Part shown: in pieces, positions 1 through 9,022 of the stretch
Layout: every line of letters begins with the position of its first letter
How positions within the stretch are numbered: the stretch's first letter is position 1
Assembly: GCA_017560255.1 (NCBI GenBank)
Contig: JAFYOI010000008.1
Span: 124,001-188,000 of the forward strand
Origin: Clostridia bacterium
GTDB taxonomy: Bacteria > Bacillota > Clostridia > Oscillospirales > Acutalibacteraceae
Direction of reading: 5' to 3'
Length of the DNA stretch: 64,000 nt
Notes under the pieces: model-generated
What the model saw: only the letters and a program-made list of their open reading frames with translations
Told to the model about the DNA's origin: nothing
Databases searched by the model: none
Position numbers and translations under genes: made by a program

Positions 1-2
1 CT

Positions 3-1133
3 CAGACAAACCTCAGAATTCTTGGTTGTAAGAAGGATATTGAGGCTAACGAACAGGCGATTGAAGCAATCGCAAAACAGCAGGAGGGCCACGTTGACCG
101 TTGTGCCGCTATGAGAGCGGAAGCGGAGGAAATCCGCAAGGAAAATGCCCGTCTTGCCGAAACTGCACTTGAAGCACAGCGTGAAGCGGATGAGTTACGT
201 CAGCGCGCAAAGGATAGCCGCGACGGAATTGATGCACAGATATCGCAGCGTGTTGAACTTGAACGCAGGGATTCCGAATTGCGCTTGCTTGAAAGGGCAA
301 AGACAGGCGAGCGTGAGAAGATGAGCGGTGAACTTGCAAGACTTGAGGAACGCAAGGCAACAATGCTCAAAGATTACGATGAGATTATTGCAAAACTTTA
401 CGATGAGTATGAACTTACCCGCCGTGAAGCAGAGCAGTGCGGAATAAAACTTGATAATCCGAATGAAGCGAAAAAGCGTCTTAACGAAATCAAGATGAAG
501 ATAAAGGCACTCGGCAATGTTAACGTCGGCGCGGTTGAAGAATACCGCGAGGTTTCCGAGCGATATAATTTTATGAACGAGCAGGTAAGTGACATTGAGC
601 GTTCAAGAGCGGAACTTATCAAGATAGTCAATGAACTGACTGAAAATATGAAAGTTCGTTTTGTTGAGCAGTTCAATAAGATTAACGAGAATTTCAAAGT
701 CTGCTTTACCGAACTTTTCGGCGGCGGCAGTGCGCAACTCATTCTCTGCGATGAGAGCGACGTTCTCTCCTGTGACATTGATATCAAGGTTCAGCCACCC
801 GGCAAGAACGTTCAGAACATTGACTTATTCTCGGGCGGCGAAAAAGTTATGGCGGCAATTTCACTTCTTTTTGCAATTCTGAAAGTTACACCAACTCCGT
901 TTTGTATTTTTGACGAGGTTGAGGCGGCGCTCGATGACGTAAATGTTGTAAAATACGCCGCATATATGAGAAAGATGACGAAAAATATTCAGTTCATCGC
1001 AATTACTCACCGCCGCGGTACAATGGAGGAGGCAGACGTTCTCTACGGTGTAACGATGCAGGAAAAGGGAATTTCCAAATTGCTCAGACTCAATACGGGC
1101 GAAGTTGCGGTAAAATTAGGCATTGACGTTTAA
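3..1133 (+). CDS. smc: Chromosome partition protein SMC, C-terminal part (5' end outside window)
   Basis: The frame is open from base 3, so this is the C-terminal third of SMC, the ATPase of the bacterial condensin that organises the nucleoid. The first part is charged, heptad-rich coiled coil. It is followed by the C-terminal ATPase lobe with the ABC signature FSGGEK, a Walker B segment ending FDEVEAALDD, and the ITHRRGTME switch region. The stop is at 1131-1133 and ftsY follows 75 bp later, the usual smc-ftsY order in Firmicutes. The start and the Walker A half lie upstream of the window. The call rests on these motifs and on synteny. Confidence 0.95.
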   Translation, partial: QTNLRILGCKKDIEANEQAIEAIAKQQEGHVDRCAAMRAEAEEIRKENARLAETALEAQREADELRQRAKDSRDGIDAQISQRVELERRDSELRLLERAKTGEREKMSGELARLEERKATMLKDYDEIIAKLYDEYELTRREAEQCGIKLDNPNEAKKRLNEIKMKIKALGNVNVGAVEEYREVSERYNFMNEQVSDIERSRAELIKIVNELTENMKVRFVEQFNKINENFKVCFTELFGGGSAQLILCDESDVLSCDIDIKVQPPGKNVQNIDLFSGGEKVMAAISLLFAILKVTPTPFCIFDEVEAALDDVNVVKYAAYMRKMTKNIQFIAITHRRGTMEEADVLYGVTMQEKGISKLLRLNTGEVAVKLGIDV

Positions 1134-1208
1134 TTATTTACTTGCTAAATCGGTTCAATGGAGTTACAATTAAAAGTAACTTATCTTATTTGAAAGAGAG
1201 TGAGTTCA

Positions 1209-2114
1209 ATGGGACTTTTTTCAAAAATTAAAGACGGACTGAAAAAGACTCGTGACAGTCTTTCAAACGCTGTGACGAGCGTAATAAGGTCTTTTACAAA
1301 AATTGATGAGGATCTTTTTGAGGAACTTGAAGAAATCCTCGTTATGAGTGACGTCGGAATGGTCACTGCACAGAAAATTACTTCTCTTTTGCGCCAGAAG
1401 GTCAAAGAAACGGGCACAACCGATCCGGAACAGGTCAAAGGACTTCTCAAAGAGATTGTTGCCGATATGCTCAGGGGAGGAAACGAGGTAAAACTCGACT
1501 CCAAACCGTCCGTAATTCTCGTTATCGGAGTTAACGGTGCGGGTAAAACGACCTCAATCGGTAAACTTGCTTCCGCTTTCAAGGCGCAGGGTAAAAACGT
1601 TATTCTCGGTGCGGCGGACACTTTCAGAGCGGCGGCTATTGAGCAACTTGAAGTCTGGGCGCAGCGCAGCGGGGTACCGATGGTAAAACACAGCGAGGGC
1701 GCTGACCCTGCGGCAGTTGTTTTTGATACAATTTCTTCCGCAAAGGCGAGGGGTTCGGATATCATAATCTGTGACACTGCAGGCAGACTTCACAATAAGA
1801 AAAATCTTATGGATGAACTTAATAAGATTTCGCGAATTATCGCGCGTGAGTTGCCCGATGCTGATAAAGAGGTGCTTTTGGTACTTGATGCCACAACGGG
1901 ACAGAATGCAGTAAATCAAGCGCGTGAATTTGACGCAACTTCGGGCGTTACGGGCATCATTCTTACAAAACTCGACGGTACTGCAAAGGGTGGCATCGTG
2001 CTTGCAATCAAGGATGAACTCGGAATTCCCGTCAAGTACATCGGTGTCGGTGAAAAGATTGACGATTTACAGCCGTTTGATTCCGAGGATTTTGCAAATG
2101 CGCTTTTTGAATAG
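1209..2114 (+). CDS. ftsY: Signal recognition particle receptor FtsY
   Basis: FtsY is the SRP receptor GTPase that delivers ribosome-nascent chain complexes to SecYEG at the membrane. The 301-residue protein has a short basic N-terminus, a four-helix N domain (about 1-85), then the G domain with G1 [18 protein letters not shown]3 DTAGRLHNK and [14 protein letters not shown] at 1200 could extend it by three codons, but the GAGAG at 1195-1199 is correctly spaced only for ATG 1209, and [11 protein letters not shown] is a typical FtsY start. The acidic A domain of E. coli FtsY is absent, as in many Firmicutes. First gene of a tightly packed operon reaching leuS. Confidence 0.96.
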   Translation: MGLFSKIKDGLKKTRDSLSNAVTSVIRSFTKIDEDLFEELEEILVMSDVGMVTAQKITSLLRQKVKETGTTDPEQVKGLLKEIVADMLRGGNEVKLDSKPSVILVIGVNGAGKTTSIGKLASAFKAQGKNVILGAADTFRAAAIEQLEVWAQRSGVPMVKHSEGADPAAVVFDTISSAKARGSDIIICDTAGRLHNKKNLMDELNKISRIIARELPDADKEVLLVLDATTGQNAVNQAREFDATSGVTGIILTKLDGTAKGGIVLAIKDELGIPVKYIGVGEKIDDLQPFDSEDFANALFE

Positions 2115-2124
2115 GTGACAGTTT

Positions 2125-2709
2125 ATGAAATTTATAATTGCAACGCATAATCAGAAGAAACTTCTTGAACTTCGCAGGATTTTGTCCCCCTTGGGAATGG
2201 AGGTACTTACCGCTGAGGAAGCGGGCATAAATTTTGACGACGTTGAGGAGACGGGAACAACTTTTGAGGAGAATGCGCAGATTAAAGCGTTGGCGCTCTT
2301 TGACGGAAGCGGTTTCGGTACGATTGCCGACGATTCGGGGCTTTGTGTTGATGCGCTTGACGGCGCACCCGGTATTTATTCCGCAAGGTATTCGGGCGAG
2401 CACGGCAACGACGCCGAAAACATTGAACTGCTTCTTAAAAATATGGCAGACGTCCCCGACAGTGAGCGTACCGCCCGTTTTGTGTGCGCGGTTTGTTGTG
2501 TTATGCCCGACGGTAAACAGTTTACAGTGCGCGGTGAGTGTGAGGGTAAAATCGGTTACGAATGCCTCGGTGACGGCGGATTCGGTTACGACCCGATATT
2601 TATGTTGTCCGACGGCAGAAGCATGGCGCAACTTAGTAAGGACGAAAAAGATGCTATAAGTCATCGCGGAAACGCGCTTGAAAAATTAGTTGAAAGATTA
2701 GAATTCTGA
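2125..2709 (+). CDS. rdgB: Non-canonical purine NTP pyrophosphatase (RdgB/HAM1)
   Basis: House-cleaning enzyme that hydrolyses dITP, dXTP and ITP to monophosphates so that deaminated purines are not built into nucleic acid. At 194 residues it has normal family length. Visible motifs are the N-terminal nucleotide-binding ATHNQKKLLEL, the metal-binding ADDSGLCVDAL, PGIYSARY, and the C-terminal GFGYDPIF and SHRGNALEKL. It starts 10 bp after ftsY with AGGTGA in front. Co-transcription with ftsY and yhbY fits a general growth operon. Confidence 0.95.
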   Translation: MKFIIATHNQKKLLELRRILSPLGMEVLTAEEAGINFDDVEETGTTFEENAQIKALALFDGSGFGTIADDSGLCVDALDGAPGIYSARYSGEHGNDAENIELLLKNMADVPDSERTARFVCAVCCVMPDGKQFTVRGECEGKIGYECLGDGGFGYDPIFMLSDGRSMAQLSKDEKDAISHRGNALEKLVERLEF

Positions 2710-2722
2710 GGAGAAAATATAT

Positions 2723-3139
2723 ATGATGACAAGTAAGGAAAGAGCGGCTTTAAGGTCGCAGGCTAACGGACTTGAAAGTGTTTTCTGGCTCGGTAAGGAC
2801 GGAATAACAGACAATTTTATAAGTCAGATTACCGATATTTTCAGAACCCGTGAACTTATCAAGATTTCCGTTCAGGAAACAGCCCCCGAAAGCGCAAAAG
2901 AACTTGCCGCAAAGATTGCGGAACTTGCACAGTGTGAGGTTGTGCAGGTGCTTGGCAGAAAGATTACTCTTTATCGCTATAATGAGGAACTTCACAAACC
3001 AAAGCAGAAGGCTAAACCCGTAAGAGCAAAGAAAGTTGAGCCGTCAAAGAATAGCGGCAAACCCAGACGTTCGGGTAGGGCAATCGGTTACGGTAATGCA
3101 AAGAGCAGATGGAAGAACAAGGGCAAGGACGGTAATTAA
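2723..3139 (+). CDS. yhbY: CRM-domain ribosome-associated RNA-binding protein (YhbY/YqeI)
   Basis: A small CRM-domain protein of the family that binds pre-50S particles. Residues 1-100 form the CRM domain, starting MTSKERAALRSQA with the GKDG loop typical of the GxxG RNA-binding turn. The rest, about residues 92-138, is a Lys/Arg-rich tail (KPKQKAKPVRAKK and onward) that should add nonspecific RNA affinity. The tail is longer than in the roughly 97-residue E. coli YhbY. Two ATGs occur in tandem (2723, 2726); GAGGAG at 2708-2713 serves either. yhbY-nadD-yqeK-rsfS is a standard Firmicutes order. Confidence 0.9.
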   Translation: MMTSKERAALRSQANGLESVFWLGKDGITDNFISQITDIFRTRELIKISVQETAPESAKELAAKIAELAQCEVVQVLGRKITLYRYNEELHKPKQKAKPVRAKKVEPSKNSGKPRRSGRAIGYGNAKSRWKNKGKDGN

Positions 3140-3156
3140 GTTTTGGGAGTGGTAAA

Positions 3157-3753
3157 GTGAAACTCGGCATTTTCGGTGGAACTTTTAATCCCGTTCATAA
3201 CGGGCATATCGAACTTGTGCGGCATTTTGCGGATCTGGCGGGGCTTGACAAAGCGTTACTGATACCCACTAAAATTCCGCCCCATAAGGCGAGCAAAAAC
3301 CTGCTTAGCGGGCAGATTCGCTTCGAGATGTGCTCACTTGCGGTTGAGAGTGACGAAAGAATTGAAGTCAGCGACGTTGAACTTCGTCGTGAGGGCGACA
3401 GTTACACTATCGACACTCTGAAAACTCTTGAAAAATTATACGTCGGTGCACAACTGTATCTGATTATGGGTGCAGATATGCTGATGTGCCTTGATTCGTG
3501 GCGCGATTATCGCGGGATAATTGACCGATGCGTAATCTGTGCGGCGGCAAGGAACGATGATTCGGTTGAGGAACTTTTGCTCAAGGCAAAAACTCTGGAC
3601 ATACCTGATGACAAGGTTATAATTTCCAATGAGGAGATAATGACCGTGTCGTCAACAGAAATAAGGGAGAAAATTAAAAACGGCATCAGCGTGCGTGGAC
3701 TCATTCCACGCGCGGTTGAAGAATATATTGCAAGCAACGGACTGTATCTTTAA
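3157..3753 (+). CDS. nadD: Nicotinate-mononucleotide adenylyltransferase
   Basis: Makes deamido-NAD from nicotinate mononucleotide and ATP, the shared late step of NAD synthesis. The 198-residue protein opens with the nucleotidyltransferase motif GGTFNPVHNGHIE (HxGH class), has PPHK, GADML with a following W, and the C-terminal ISSTxIR-like VSSTEIREKI. It uses a GTG start at 3157 behind GGGAGTGG. Length and motifs are normal. Confidence 0.95.
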   Translation: MKLGIFGGTFNPVHNGHIELVRHFADLAGLDKALLIPTKIPPHKASKNLLSGQIRFEMCSLAVESDERIEVSDVELRREGDSYTIDTLKTLEKLYVGAQLYLIMGADMLMCLDSWRDYRGIIDRCVICAAARNDDSVEELLLKAKTLDIPDDKVIISNEEIMTVSSTEIREKIKNGISVRGLIPRAVEEYIASNGLYL

Positions 3754-3775
3754 TGATTATAGGGCGGTGGATATG

Positions 3776-4366
3776 ATGAAAATCGAGGATTATATCAAAA
3801 TTCTTGAGGGACGGCTGACGAAAAAGCGATTCATTCATTCTCTTGCGGTTGCCGATGAGGCGAAGCGCCTTGCTGAAAAGTACGGCGGTGATGTTGACAG
3901 AGCGTATCTTGCAGGACTTTTGCACGATATAATGAAGGATGCACCCCCGCAGGAGCAACTTGAAGCGATTGATGCGAGCGGTGTTCAACTCGCTGAGATT
4001 GAACGTATGGAGCCAAAACTATGGCACGCTATTGCGGGCGCCTGTTACGTTGAAAAACAGGGGCTTTGCGATGATGCGGAAATCATCAGTGCAATCCGCT
4101 GTCACACAACGGGCAAACCGTCCATGACGTTGCTTGAACAAATTCTTTACGTTGCTGATTTTACGTCTGCCGAGCGTGATTACGACGGTGCGGACATTAT
4201 GAGGCAGGCTTGCAACGAAAGCCTTGAAATTGCAATGTTTGAGGGAGCCCGCTATTCATTGAACAGTGTTTTGCTCAAATGCGGATTCGTTCACATAGAT
4301 TCACTTTTAATGTATAACGAACTTGCAATCAAGTTGGTTGGTTATACGCCGAGGATTAAAATTTAG
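3776..4366 (+). CDS. yqeK: HD-domain hydrolase YqeK (bis(5'-nucleosyl)-tetraphosphatase type)
   Basis: HD-superfamily metal hydrolase of the YqeK family, members of which cleave Ap4A symmetrically to ADP. Visible metal ligands: RFIHSL near the N-terminus, the HD pair in LLHDIMKD, H in WHAIAG, an IRCHTTG motif, and D in YVADFTSAERDY. An upstream ATG at 3695 is inside nadD and has no ribosome site; the sequence MKIEDYIKILEGRL fits a family N-terminus, and GGGCGGTGG at 3762-3770 favours ATG 3776 (3773 is the alternative). The nadD-yqeK-rsfS order supports the assignment. Confidence 0.92.
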   Translation: MKIEDYIKILEGRLTKKRFIHSLAVADEAKRLAEKYGGDVDRAYLAGLLHDIMKDAPPQEQLEAIDASGVQLAEIERMEPKLWHAIAGACYVEKQGLCDDAEIISAIRCHTTGKPSMTLLEQILYVADFTSAERDYDGADIMRQACNESLEIAMFEGARYSLNSVLLKCGFVHIDSLLMYNELAIKLVGYTPRIKI

Positions 4367-4375
4367 GAGGACACT

Positions 4376-4729
4376 ATGGATATAATGGAGAAAGTAAAAG
4401 TTGCCGTAAAAGCGCTTGACAGTAAAAAGGCGGTAGACATAAAGGTAATTGACGTTGCCGACGTTTCAAGCATTGCGGATTATTTTATCGTCGCATCTGG
4501 TAACAGTAGCACTCACGTAAAGACGCTTGCTGATGAGGCAGAGTTTCAACTTGTATCAAATGGCTTTGCTCTTGACCATATCGAAGGCAGAAGTACGTCA
4601 TGGATTTTGCTCGATTTTGATGACGTCGTTATTCACGTTCTCGGTATGGAGTCAAGAGGTTTTTATGACCTTGAAAGACTCTGGGCGGATGGTAAGGACG
4701 TTGATATATCCGAGTTTATTGATGCATAG
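4376..4729 (+). CDS. rsfS: Ribosomal silencing factor RsfS
   Basis: RsfS binds uL14 on the 50S subunit and blocks joining to the 30S subunit when nutrients are short. The 117-residue protein has the family core: KAVDIKVIDV, SIADYFIVASGNSSTHVKTLAD, EGRSTSWILLDFDDVVIHV and the C-terminal FYDLERLWADG. AGGAGG lies 4-9 bp before the ATG. It sits between yqeK and leuS as in many Clostridia. Confidence 0.95.
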   Translation: MDIMEKVKVAVKALDSKKAVDIKVIDVADVSSIADYFIVASGNSSTHVKTLADEAEFQLVSNGFALDHIEGRSTSWILLDFDDVVIHVLGMESRGFYDLERLWADGKDVDISEFIDA

Positions 4730-4755
4730 TAATTTGATTTTTTGGAGGAATAGAC

Positions 4756-7161
4756 TTGAAACACTACGATTTTTCACAAATTGAGAAAAAATGGCAGGAC
4801 AAGTGGGATGAGAGTGGCGTTTTCCACGCAAAGCAGGATTTCACGTTGCCCAAGTTTTATTGCCTTGTTGAGTTTCCCTACCCGTCGGGTCAGGGGCTTC
4901 ACGTAGGTCATCCGCGTTCATATACCGCGCTTGACATCGTTGCAAGAAAGAAACGCCTTGAGGGCTTCAACGTATTGTACCCGATGGGTTGGGATGCGTT
5001 CGGTTTGCCGACGGAGAACTTCGCAATCAAGAATCATATCCATCCCGAAAAGGTAACAGCAATTAACGTTGAGAATTTTAAAAGACAACTTAAATCACTC
5101 GGATTCTCATTTGACTGGAGCAGGGAGATAAACACAACCGATCCGTCTTACTACAAGTGGACACAGTGGATTTTCCTCCAGTTGTTCAAAAAGGGCCTTG
5201 CTTACAAAAAGGAGATGGCTGTAAACTGGTGTACTTCCTGCAAGTGCGTACTTGCAAATGAGGAGGTTGTAAACGGCGCTTGTGAGCGTTGCGGCAGTGA
5301 GGTTGTAAGAAAGGTTAAGGAGCAGTGGATGCTCAAGATTACCGAGTATGCCGGCAGACTTAACGATGACCTTGACGGACTTGATTTTATTGAGAGAGTA
5401 AAGACACAGCAGAGAAACTGGATCGGACGTTCAACCGGTCTTGAGGCTGATTTTGAAACAACTCTCGGCGATAAACTCAGAATTTACACAACCCGTCCCG
5501 ACACCCTCTACGGTGCTACTTATATGGTAATTTCACCCGAACATCCTATTTTGGAGAAGTGGGCGGATAAGATTGAAAATCTTGATGCAGTCAAAGAATA
5601 TCAGGCGCTTGCACAGCGTAAGAGTGACTTTGAGAGAACTCAGGTCAATAAGGATAAGACGGGCGTTGAACTCATTGGCGTCAAGGCAATCAACCCCATC
5701 AACAACAAGGAAATTCCGATTTTTATTTCCGATTACGTCCTCATTTCCTACGGTACCGGCGCAATTATGGCTGTACCCGCGCACGATGAGCGTGACTGGG
5801 AATTTGCAAAGAAATTTAATCTTCCGATTGTCGAGGTTGTTGCGGGCGGTAACGTGCAGGAGGCTGCATTTACCGATTGTGCAACGGGTACAATGGTAAA
5901 TTCCGATATTATCAATGGCTTGAGTGTTGATGAAGCAAAGGATAAAATATGCGACTATCTCGAGGGCAAGGGAATTGCGCAGAGAAAAACTAACTATAAA
6001 CTTCGTGACTGGGTATTCTCCCGTCAGAGATATTGGGGCGAGCCGATTCCGATTGTCAAGTGCGATAAGTGCGGATTTGTACCGCTTCCGGAGAGCGAAT
6101 TACCGTTGCTTCTCCCCGACGTTGAGTCCTATGAGCCGACGGATAACGGTGAATCCCCGCTTGCAAAGATTGACAGTTTCGTAAACACAACCTGTCCCAA
6201 GTGTGGCGGCCACGCAAAGCGTGAAACCGATACAATGCCGCAGTGGGCAGGATCATCCTGGTATTTCCTTCGTTACTGTGATCCGCACAATGATGAGGCG
6301 CTCGCAAGTAAAGAGGCGCTCGATTACTGGATGGGTGTTGACTGGTACAACGGCGGTATGGAACATACAACTCTCCACTTGCTTTACAGCCGTTTCTGGC
6401 ATAAATTCCTTTATGACATCGGCGTTGTGCCGACAAGTGAGCCATACGCAAAACGTACAAGCCACGGTATGATTCTCGGCGAAAACGGCGAGAAGATGAG
6501 TAAGTCCAGAGGTAACGTCGTAAATCCCGACGACATCGTTCGTGATTACGGTGCGGATACAATGCGCCTTTATGAGATGTTTATCGGTGACTTTGAAAAG
6601 GCTGCTCCATGGAGTTCGAACAGTATCAAGGGTTGTAAGAGATTCCTTGACAGAGTATGGCAACTTCAGGATATGCTCGTTGACGGCGGCTACCGCAAGG
6701 AACTCGAATCCTCAATTCATAAGACCATCAAAAAGGTTGGTTCGGACATTGATTCGCTTAAATGCAACACGGCTATTGCGGCAATGATGAGTCTTCTTAA
6801 TGAGATTTATGAAAAGGGTAGTGTTACAAGGGAAGAACTCCGTACATTCCTTTTGCTTCTCAATCCGTTTGCTCCCCATATCACAGAGGAAATCTGGGAG
6901 TGCCAGAATTTTGGCGGTGTGGTTACTGACCATTCATTCCCGAAATATGATGAGAGCAAGTGCGTTGACAGTGAGATTGAGGTTGTTGTTCAGGTTAACG
7001 GCAAAGTCCGCGCGAAACTTATGCTTCCCGTTGATTGCACAAGCGAGCAGGCTATTGCTCAGGCAAAAGCGGACGAAAGAATCGTTGCGGCAATCGGCTC
7101 AATGACTGTCATAAAAGAGATTTACGTCAAGGGCAAACTTGTAAATCTTGTTGTAAAATAA
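4756..7161 (+). CDS. leuS: Leucyl-tRNA synthetase
   Basis: Class I aminoacyl-tRNA synthetase that charges tRNA-Leu. The 801-residue protein shows the HIGH box as HVGHPRS, the zinc-finger Cys pairs (CTSCKC and CERC), the CP1 editing domain with the [11 protein letters not shown] threonine-rich region, a second Cys pair cluster (CDKCG, CPKCGG), and the KMSKS box as KMSKSRG. TTG at 4756 is the start: GGAGG at 4743-4747 is correctly placed and the next ATG is far inside the protein. It is the last gene of the ftsY operon. No T-box leader is present because it is read from the operon. Confidence 0.97.
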   Translation: MKHYDFSQIEKKWQDKWDESGVFHAKQDFTLPKFYCLVEFPYPSGQGLHVGHPRSYTALDIVARKKRLEGFNVLYPMGWDAFGLPTENFAIKNHIHPEKVTAINVENFKRQLKSLGFSFDWSREINTTDPSYYKWTQWIFLQLFKKGLAYKKEMAVNWCTSCKCVLANEEVVNGACERCGSEVVRKVKEQWMLKITEYAGRLNDDLDGLDFIERVKTQQRNWIGRSTGLEADFETTLGDKLRIYTTRPDTLYGATYMVISPEHPILEKWADKIENLDAVKEYQALAQRKSDFERTQVNKDKTGVELIGVKAINPINNKEIPIFISDYVLISYGTGAIMAVPAHDERDWEFAKKFNLPIVEVVAGGNVQEAAFTDCATGTMVNSDIINGLSVDEAKDKICDYLEGKGIAQRKTNYKLRDWVFSRQRYWGEPIPIVKCDKCGFVPLPESELPLLLPDVESYEPTDNGESPLAKIDSFVNTTCPKCGGHAKRETDTMPQWAGSSWYFLRYCDPHNDEALASKEALDYWMGVDWYNGGMEHTTLHLLYSRFWHKFLYDIGVVPTSEPYAKRTSHGMILGENGEKMSKSRGNVVNPDDIVRDYGADTMRLYEMFIGDFEKAAPWSSNSIKGCKRFLDRVWQLQDMLVDGGYRKELESSIHKTIKKVGSDIDSLKCNTAIAAMMSLLNEIYEKGSVTREELRTFLLLLNPFAPHITEEIWECQNFGGVVTDHSFPKYDESKCVDSEIEVVVQVNGKVRAKLMLPVDCTSEQAIAQAKADERIVAAIGSMTVIKEIYVKGKLVNLVVK

Positions 7162-7178
7162 AAAATTAATTTAAACTA

Positions 7179-7207
7179 TTGACATAAAGTTGTGCATAGT
7201 ATATAAT
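7179..7207 (+). promoter_or_regulatory. Sigma-A type promoter of rpsU
   Basis: TTGACA at 7179-7184 and TATAAT at 7202-7207 are separated by 17 bp. It separates rpsU transcription from the leuS operon. Confidence 0.85.
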
Positions 7208-7262
7208 CAATCTATTAGTGTGGAATTTTGTTTCCATCAATAAGCGGAAGGAGGGGAATAGA

Positions 7263-7439
7263 ATGAGTCAAGTAAAGGTTAAGGAAAACGAGTCTTTGGA
7301 GAGCGCGCTCAGAAGATTTAAGCGCCAGACTTCCAGAGATGGTGTAATTCAGGAAGTTCGCAAAAGGGAACATTATGAAAAGCCCTCCGTTAAGCGTAAG
7401 AAGAAGTCAGAGGCTGCTCGTAAGCGCAAGTACTATTAA
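7263..7439 (+). CDS. rpsU: 30S ribosomal protein bS21
   Basis: A 58-residue, strongly basic protein beginning [19 protein letters not shown] and ending in a Lys/Arg-rich tail, the standard bS21. It binds the small subunit near the mRNA exit and helps initiation. ATG 7263 is set by AAGGAGGGG at 7249-7257; an upstream in-frame ATG at 7218 lacks a ribosome site and lies in the leader. It is monocistronic, with its own promoter and a terminator after it. Confidence 0.96.
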   Translation: MSQVKVKENESLESALRRFKRQTSRDGVIQEVRKREHYEKPSVKRKKKSEAARKRKYY

Positions 7440-7479
7440 TTTCTCGCTTTCGGCATAATGTGAATTGAATCAAAAAATT

Positions 7480-7508
7480 CCCCTGCACTTTGTGCGGGGG
7501 ATATTTTT
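7480..7508 (+). terminator. Intrinsic terminator of rpsU
   Basis: CCCCTGCAC and GTGCGGGGG form a stem with a short loop (7480-7500), followed by ATATTTTTG. Confidence 0.8.
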
Positions 7509-7519
7509 GTATAACGAAA

Positions 7520-7565
7520 ACCGCCTTGGATTGTAAAATCCAAGGCGGTGATTTTTATTTTATTT
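7520..7565. terminator. Bidirectional terminator between rpsU and the LuxS-like gene
   Basis: A near-perfect 13-bp stem (ACCGCCTTGGATT against its complement, loop GTAA, 7520-7549) with a T-rich stretch on the plus side and TTTT on the minus side. It ends the minus-strand lepA operon and backs up the rpsU terminator. Confidence 0.85.
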
Positions 7566-8060
7566 TTTAGGATAAACGAGCAAATCTCCTGACCAGCGGT
7601 TTAAAATCGGCAGGTAGAGAGTTGCTTCTTTTCTTGCACCGTCAAGGTGGTGCGCTTTGAAGTTTGCGCATTCCTCGGGGCTGCACATCGGGATTTCACT
7701 CGTGTAGTCGCGGATGAATTCAAAAATCTTTTTGCACATTGCGATTGTTTCGTTGTGGAACATTCCGCGTGTGATAAGAACAAAACCCGTACCCGATGCA
7801 TTCGGGCCGAAGTAGATAACTTTCTTTTTGAAGTCGGAACTGTTAACGTAAGTAACAAAAAGGTGGCACAGAGTGTGAACGGCGCTATTGTCCATGACAC
7901 TGCCACAGTTTGGTGTCCTTGTGCGCAAGTCGTATGTTACAACGTCGTCGTCGATTCTTGAAACGTACATACCTCTTTCGAGTTTTGAACGGTCCACGTC
8001 AAACGTTTCAAAACGCTGACTGATTTCCAAATCGAAACTTTTGAAATAATCCATATCCAT
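7560..8060 (-). CDS. LuxS-fold protein lacking catalytic Glu and Cys (divergent S-ribosylhomocysteine lyase homologue)
   Basis: The 166-residue protein aligns along its length with LuxS, which cleaves S-ribosylhomocysteine to homocysteine and the AI-2 precursor. YDLRTRTPN matches the conserved substrate-binding strand, VHTLCH the zinc motif, FGPNASGTGF the active-site loop and EECANFKAHHLDGARK the third zinc ligand region. The metal ligands are kept (H62, H66, C131). The general acid/base Glu of HxxEH is Cys65, and the loop Cys (GCRTGF in active LuxS) is Ser89. From knowledge of the LuxS mechanism, both changes should abolish or greatly alter lyase activity. ATG 8060 is chosen because GGGAGG lies 9 bp upstream. 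It is last in the lepA operon. Confidence 0.82.
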   Translation of the reverse strand: MDMDYFKSFDLEISQRFETFDVDRSKLERGMYVSRIDDDVVTYDLRTRTPNCGSVMDNSAVHTLCHLFVTYVNSSDFKKKVIYFGPNASGTGFVLITRGMFHNETIAMCKKIFEFIRDYTSEIPMCSPEECANFKAHHLDGARKEATLYLPILNRWSGDLLVYPKK

Positions 8061-8076
8061 TTTATATGCCTCCCGT

Positions 8077-9012
8077 TTAAATGCTTTGGCTAACCGGCAC
8101 GCCTTTATCAAAGGAAATGCCGTCCGTAACTTCTGCGATATTGCTTCCCGCGAGAATTTCATCGTACATATAAACTGCCTGCGAAAGCGCACTTTCATAT
8201 ATCTCAATGAAAGTGTCCTGCGTAGGTTTACTCTTTGTGTGCAGGTTCATCCATTTTTTACCCGTCGTGTTGGCGTAGTCCCAATCGGTACGGATTTTGC
8301 CCGACCTGATAAGAGTTGAAAGGGCGGGACCCCACTTGAAACGCAGTGGTAATTCCATAATTTTAGCAAGCGGCGCACGCCAATAAGTTTCATTGGAAAG
8401 CGCGGTTTCAAGTTTTCTGAAATCCTCAAACGCCTGCATTACGGAGCCCGTTGTGATTTTTGTTTTATACAGTGAGTTTATAACTTTTGACATCAGTGAT
8501 GAAATGCATTTGAGCATTTTTTCGTCGGTGCTGAGTGTTTCAGCGGGAGAAAACTTGCGCGCATTGGTTATTTTAAGTCTGTCTGCAAGCATAAACTTGT
8601 CAATATTTGTTTCAATTCTGTTGTGAACAACGGCGGGTGAGTAGCGGATTTTCTCTTTACGGATTATCGCTTCCTGCAAGAAATTCACGTAGGGGTGAGC
8701 CGTTCTGTCAAGCGCGTAATGGCAGACAAATCCCGCAATATATCCCTGAATGTAGTCGTTGTCCTTATGCTGTGCGAGCAATTGCTGGAACGTTTCAAAC
8801 AACGGAACGGGTGTATCTGAATGGATTTTCGTGCTCAGTTTACGAAAACTTTTACCGAACATTGTCGGCAACGCACGGTGAAATAGGAGAAAATCCGGAC
8901 CGTGAACGCCGTAGAAAAAAGCGCTTCTGAAGTTTTTGTTATGCCTTTTTTCAACGGGGAGTTCAATCAGGAATTCCTCGCCGAAAAGGTAATGGGTGCA
9001 GAATGCGGGCAT
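8077..9012 (-). CDS. Zinc-dependent phospholipase C-like protein (PF00882 type)
   Basis: A 311-residue protein that looks like the zinc-dependent phospholipase C / S1-P1 nuclease-fold family found in Clostridia. It starts MPAFCTHYLFGEEFL, and has GVHGPDFLLF, a HSDTPV segment, the GFVCHYALDRTAHPYV histidine/aspartate region, and VVHNRIETNID. These His and Asp residues are the expected metal ligands. No signal peptide is visible, so it is probably cytoplasmic, unlike clostridial alpha-toxins. ATG 9012 is fixed by AGGAGGG, which lies in the last codons of lepA. The substrate cannot be told from sequence. Confidence 0.8.
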   Translation of the reverse strand: MPAFCTHYLFGEEFLIELPVEKRHNKNFRSAFFYGVHGPDFLLFHRALPTMFGKSFRKLSTKIHSDTPVPLFETFQQLLAQHKDNDYIQGYIAGFVCHYALDRTAHPYVNFLQEAIIRKEKIRYSPAVVHNRIETNIDKFMLADRLKITNARKFSPAETLSTDEKMLKCISSLMSKVINSLYKTKITTGSVMQAFEDFRKLETALSNETYWRAPLAKIMELPLRFKWGPALSTLIRSGKIRTDWDYANTTGKKWMNLHTKSKPTQDTFIEIYESALSQAVYMYDEILAGSNIAEVTDGISFDKGVPVSQSI

Positions 9013-9022
9013 ATCAACCCTC

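Noticed and set aside
2032..2664. 210-codon frame antisense to rdgB
   Set aside because: Shadow of a conserved gene, no start signals, no family resemblance.
4730..4755. T-box leader for leuS
   Set aside because: leuS follows rsfS by 26 bp inside an operon, leaving no room for a T-box.
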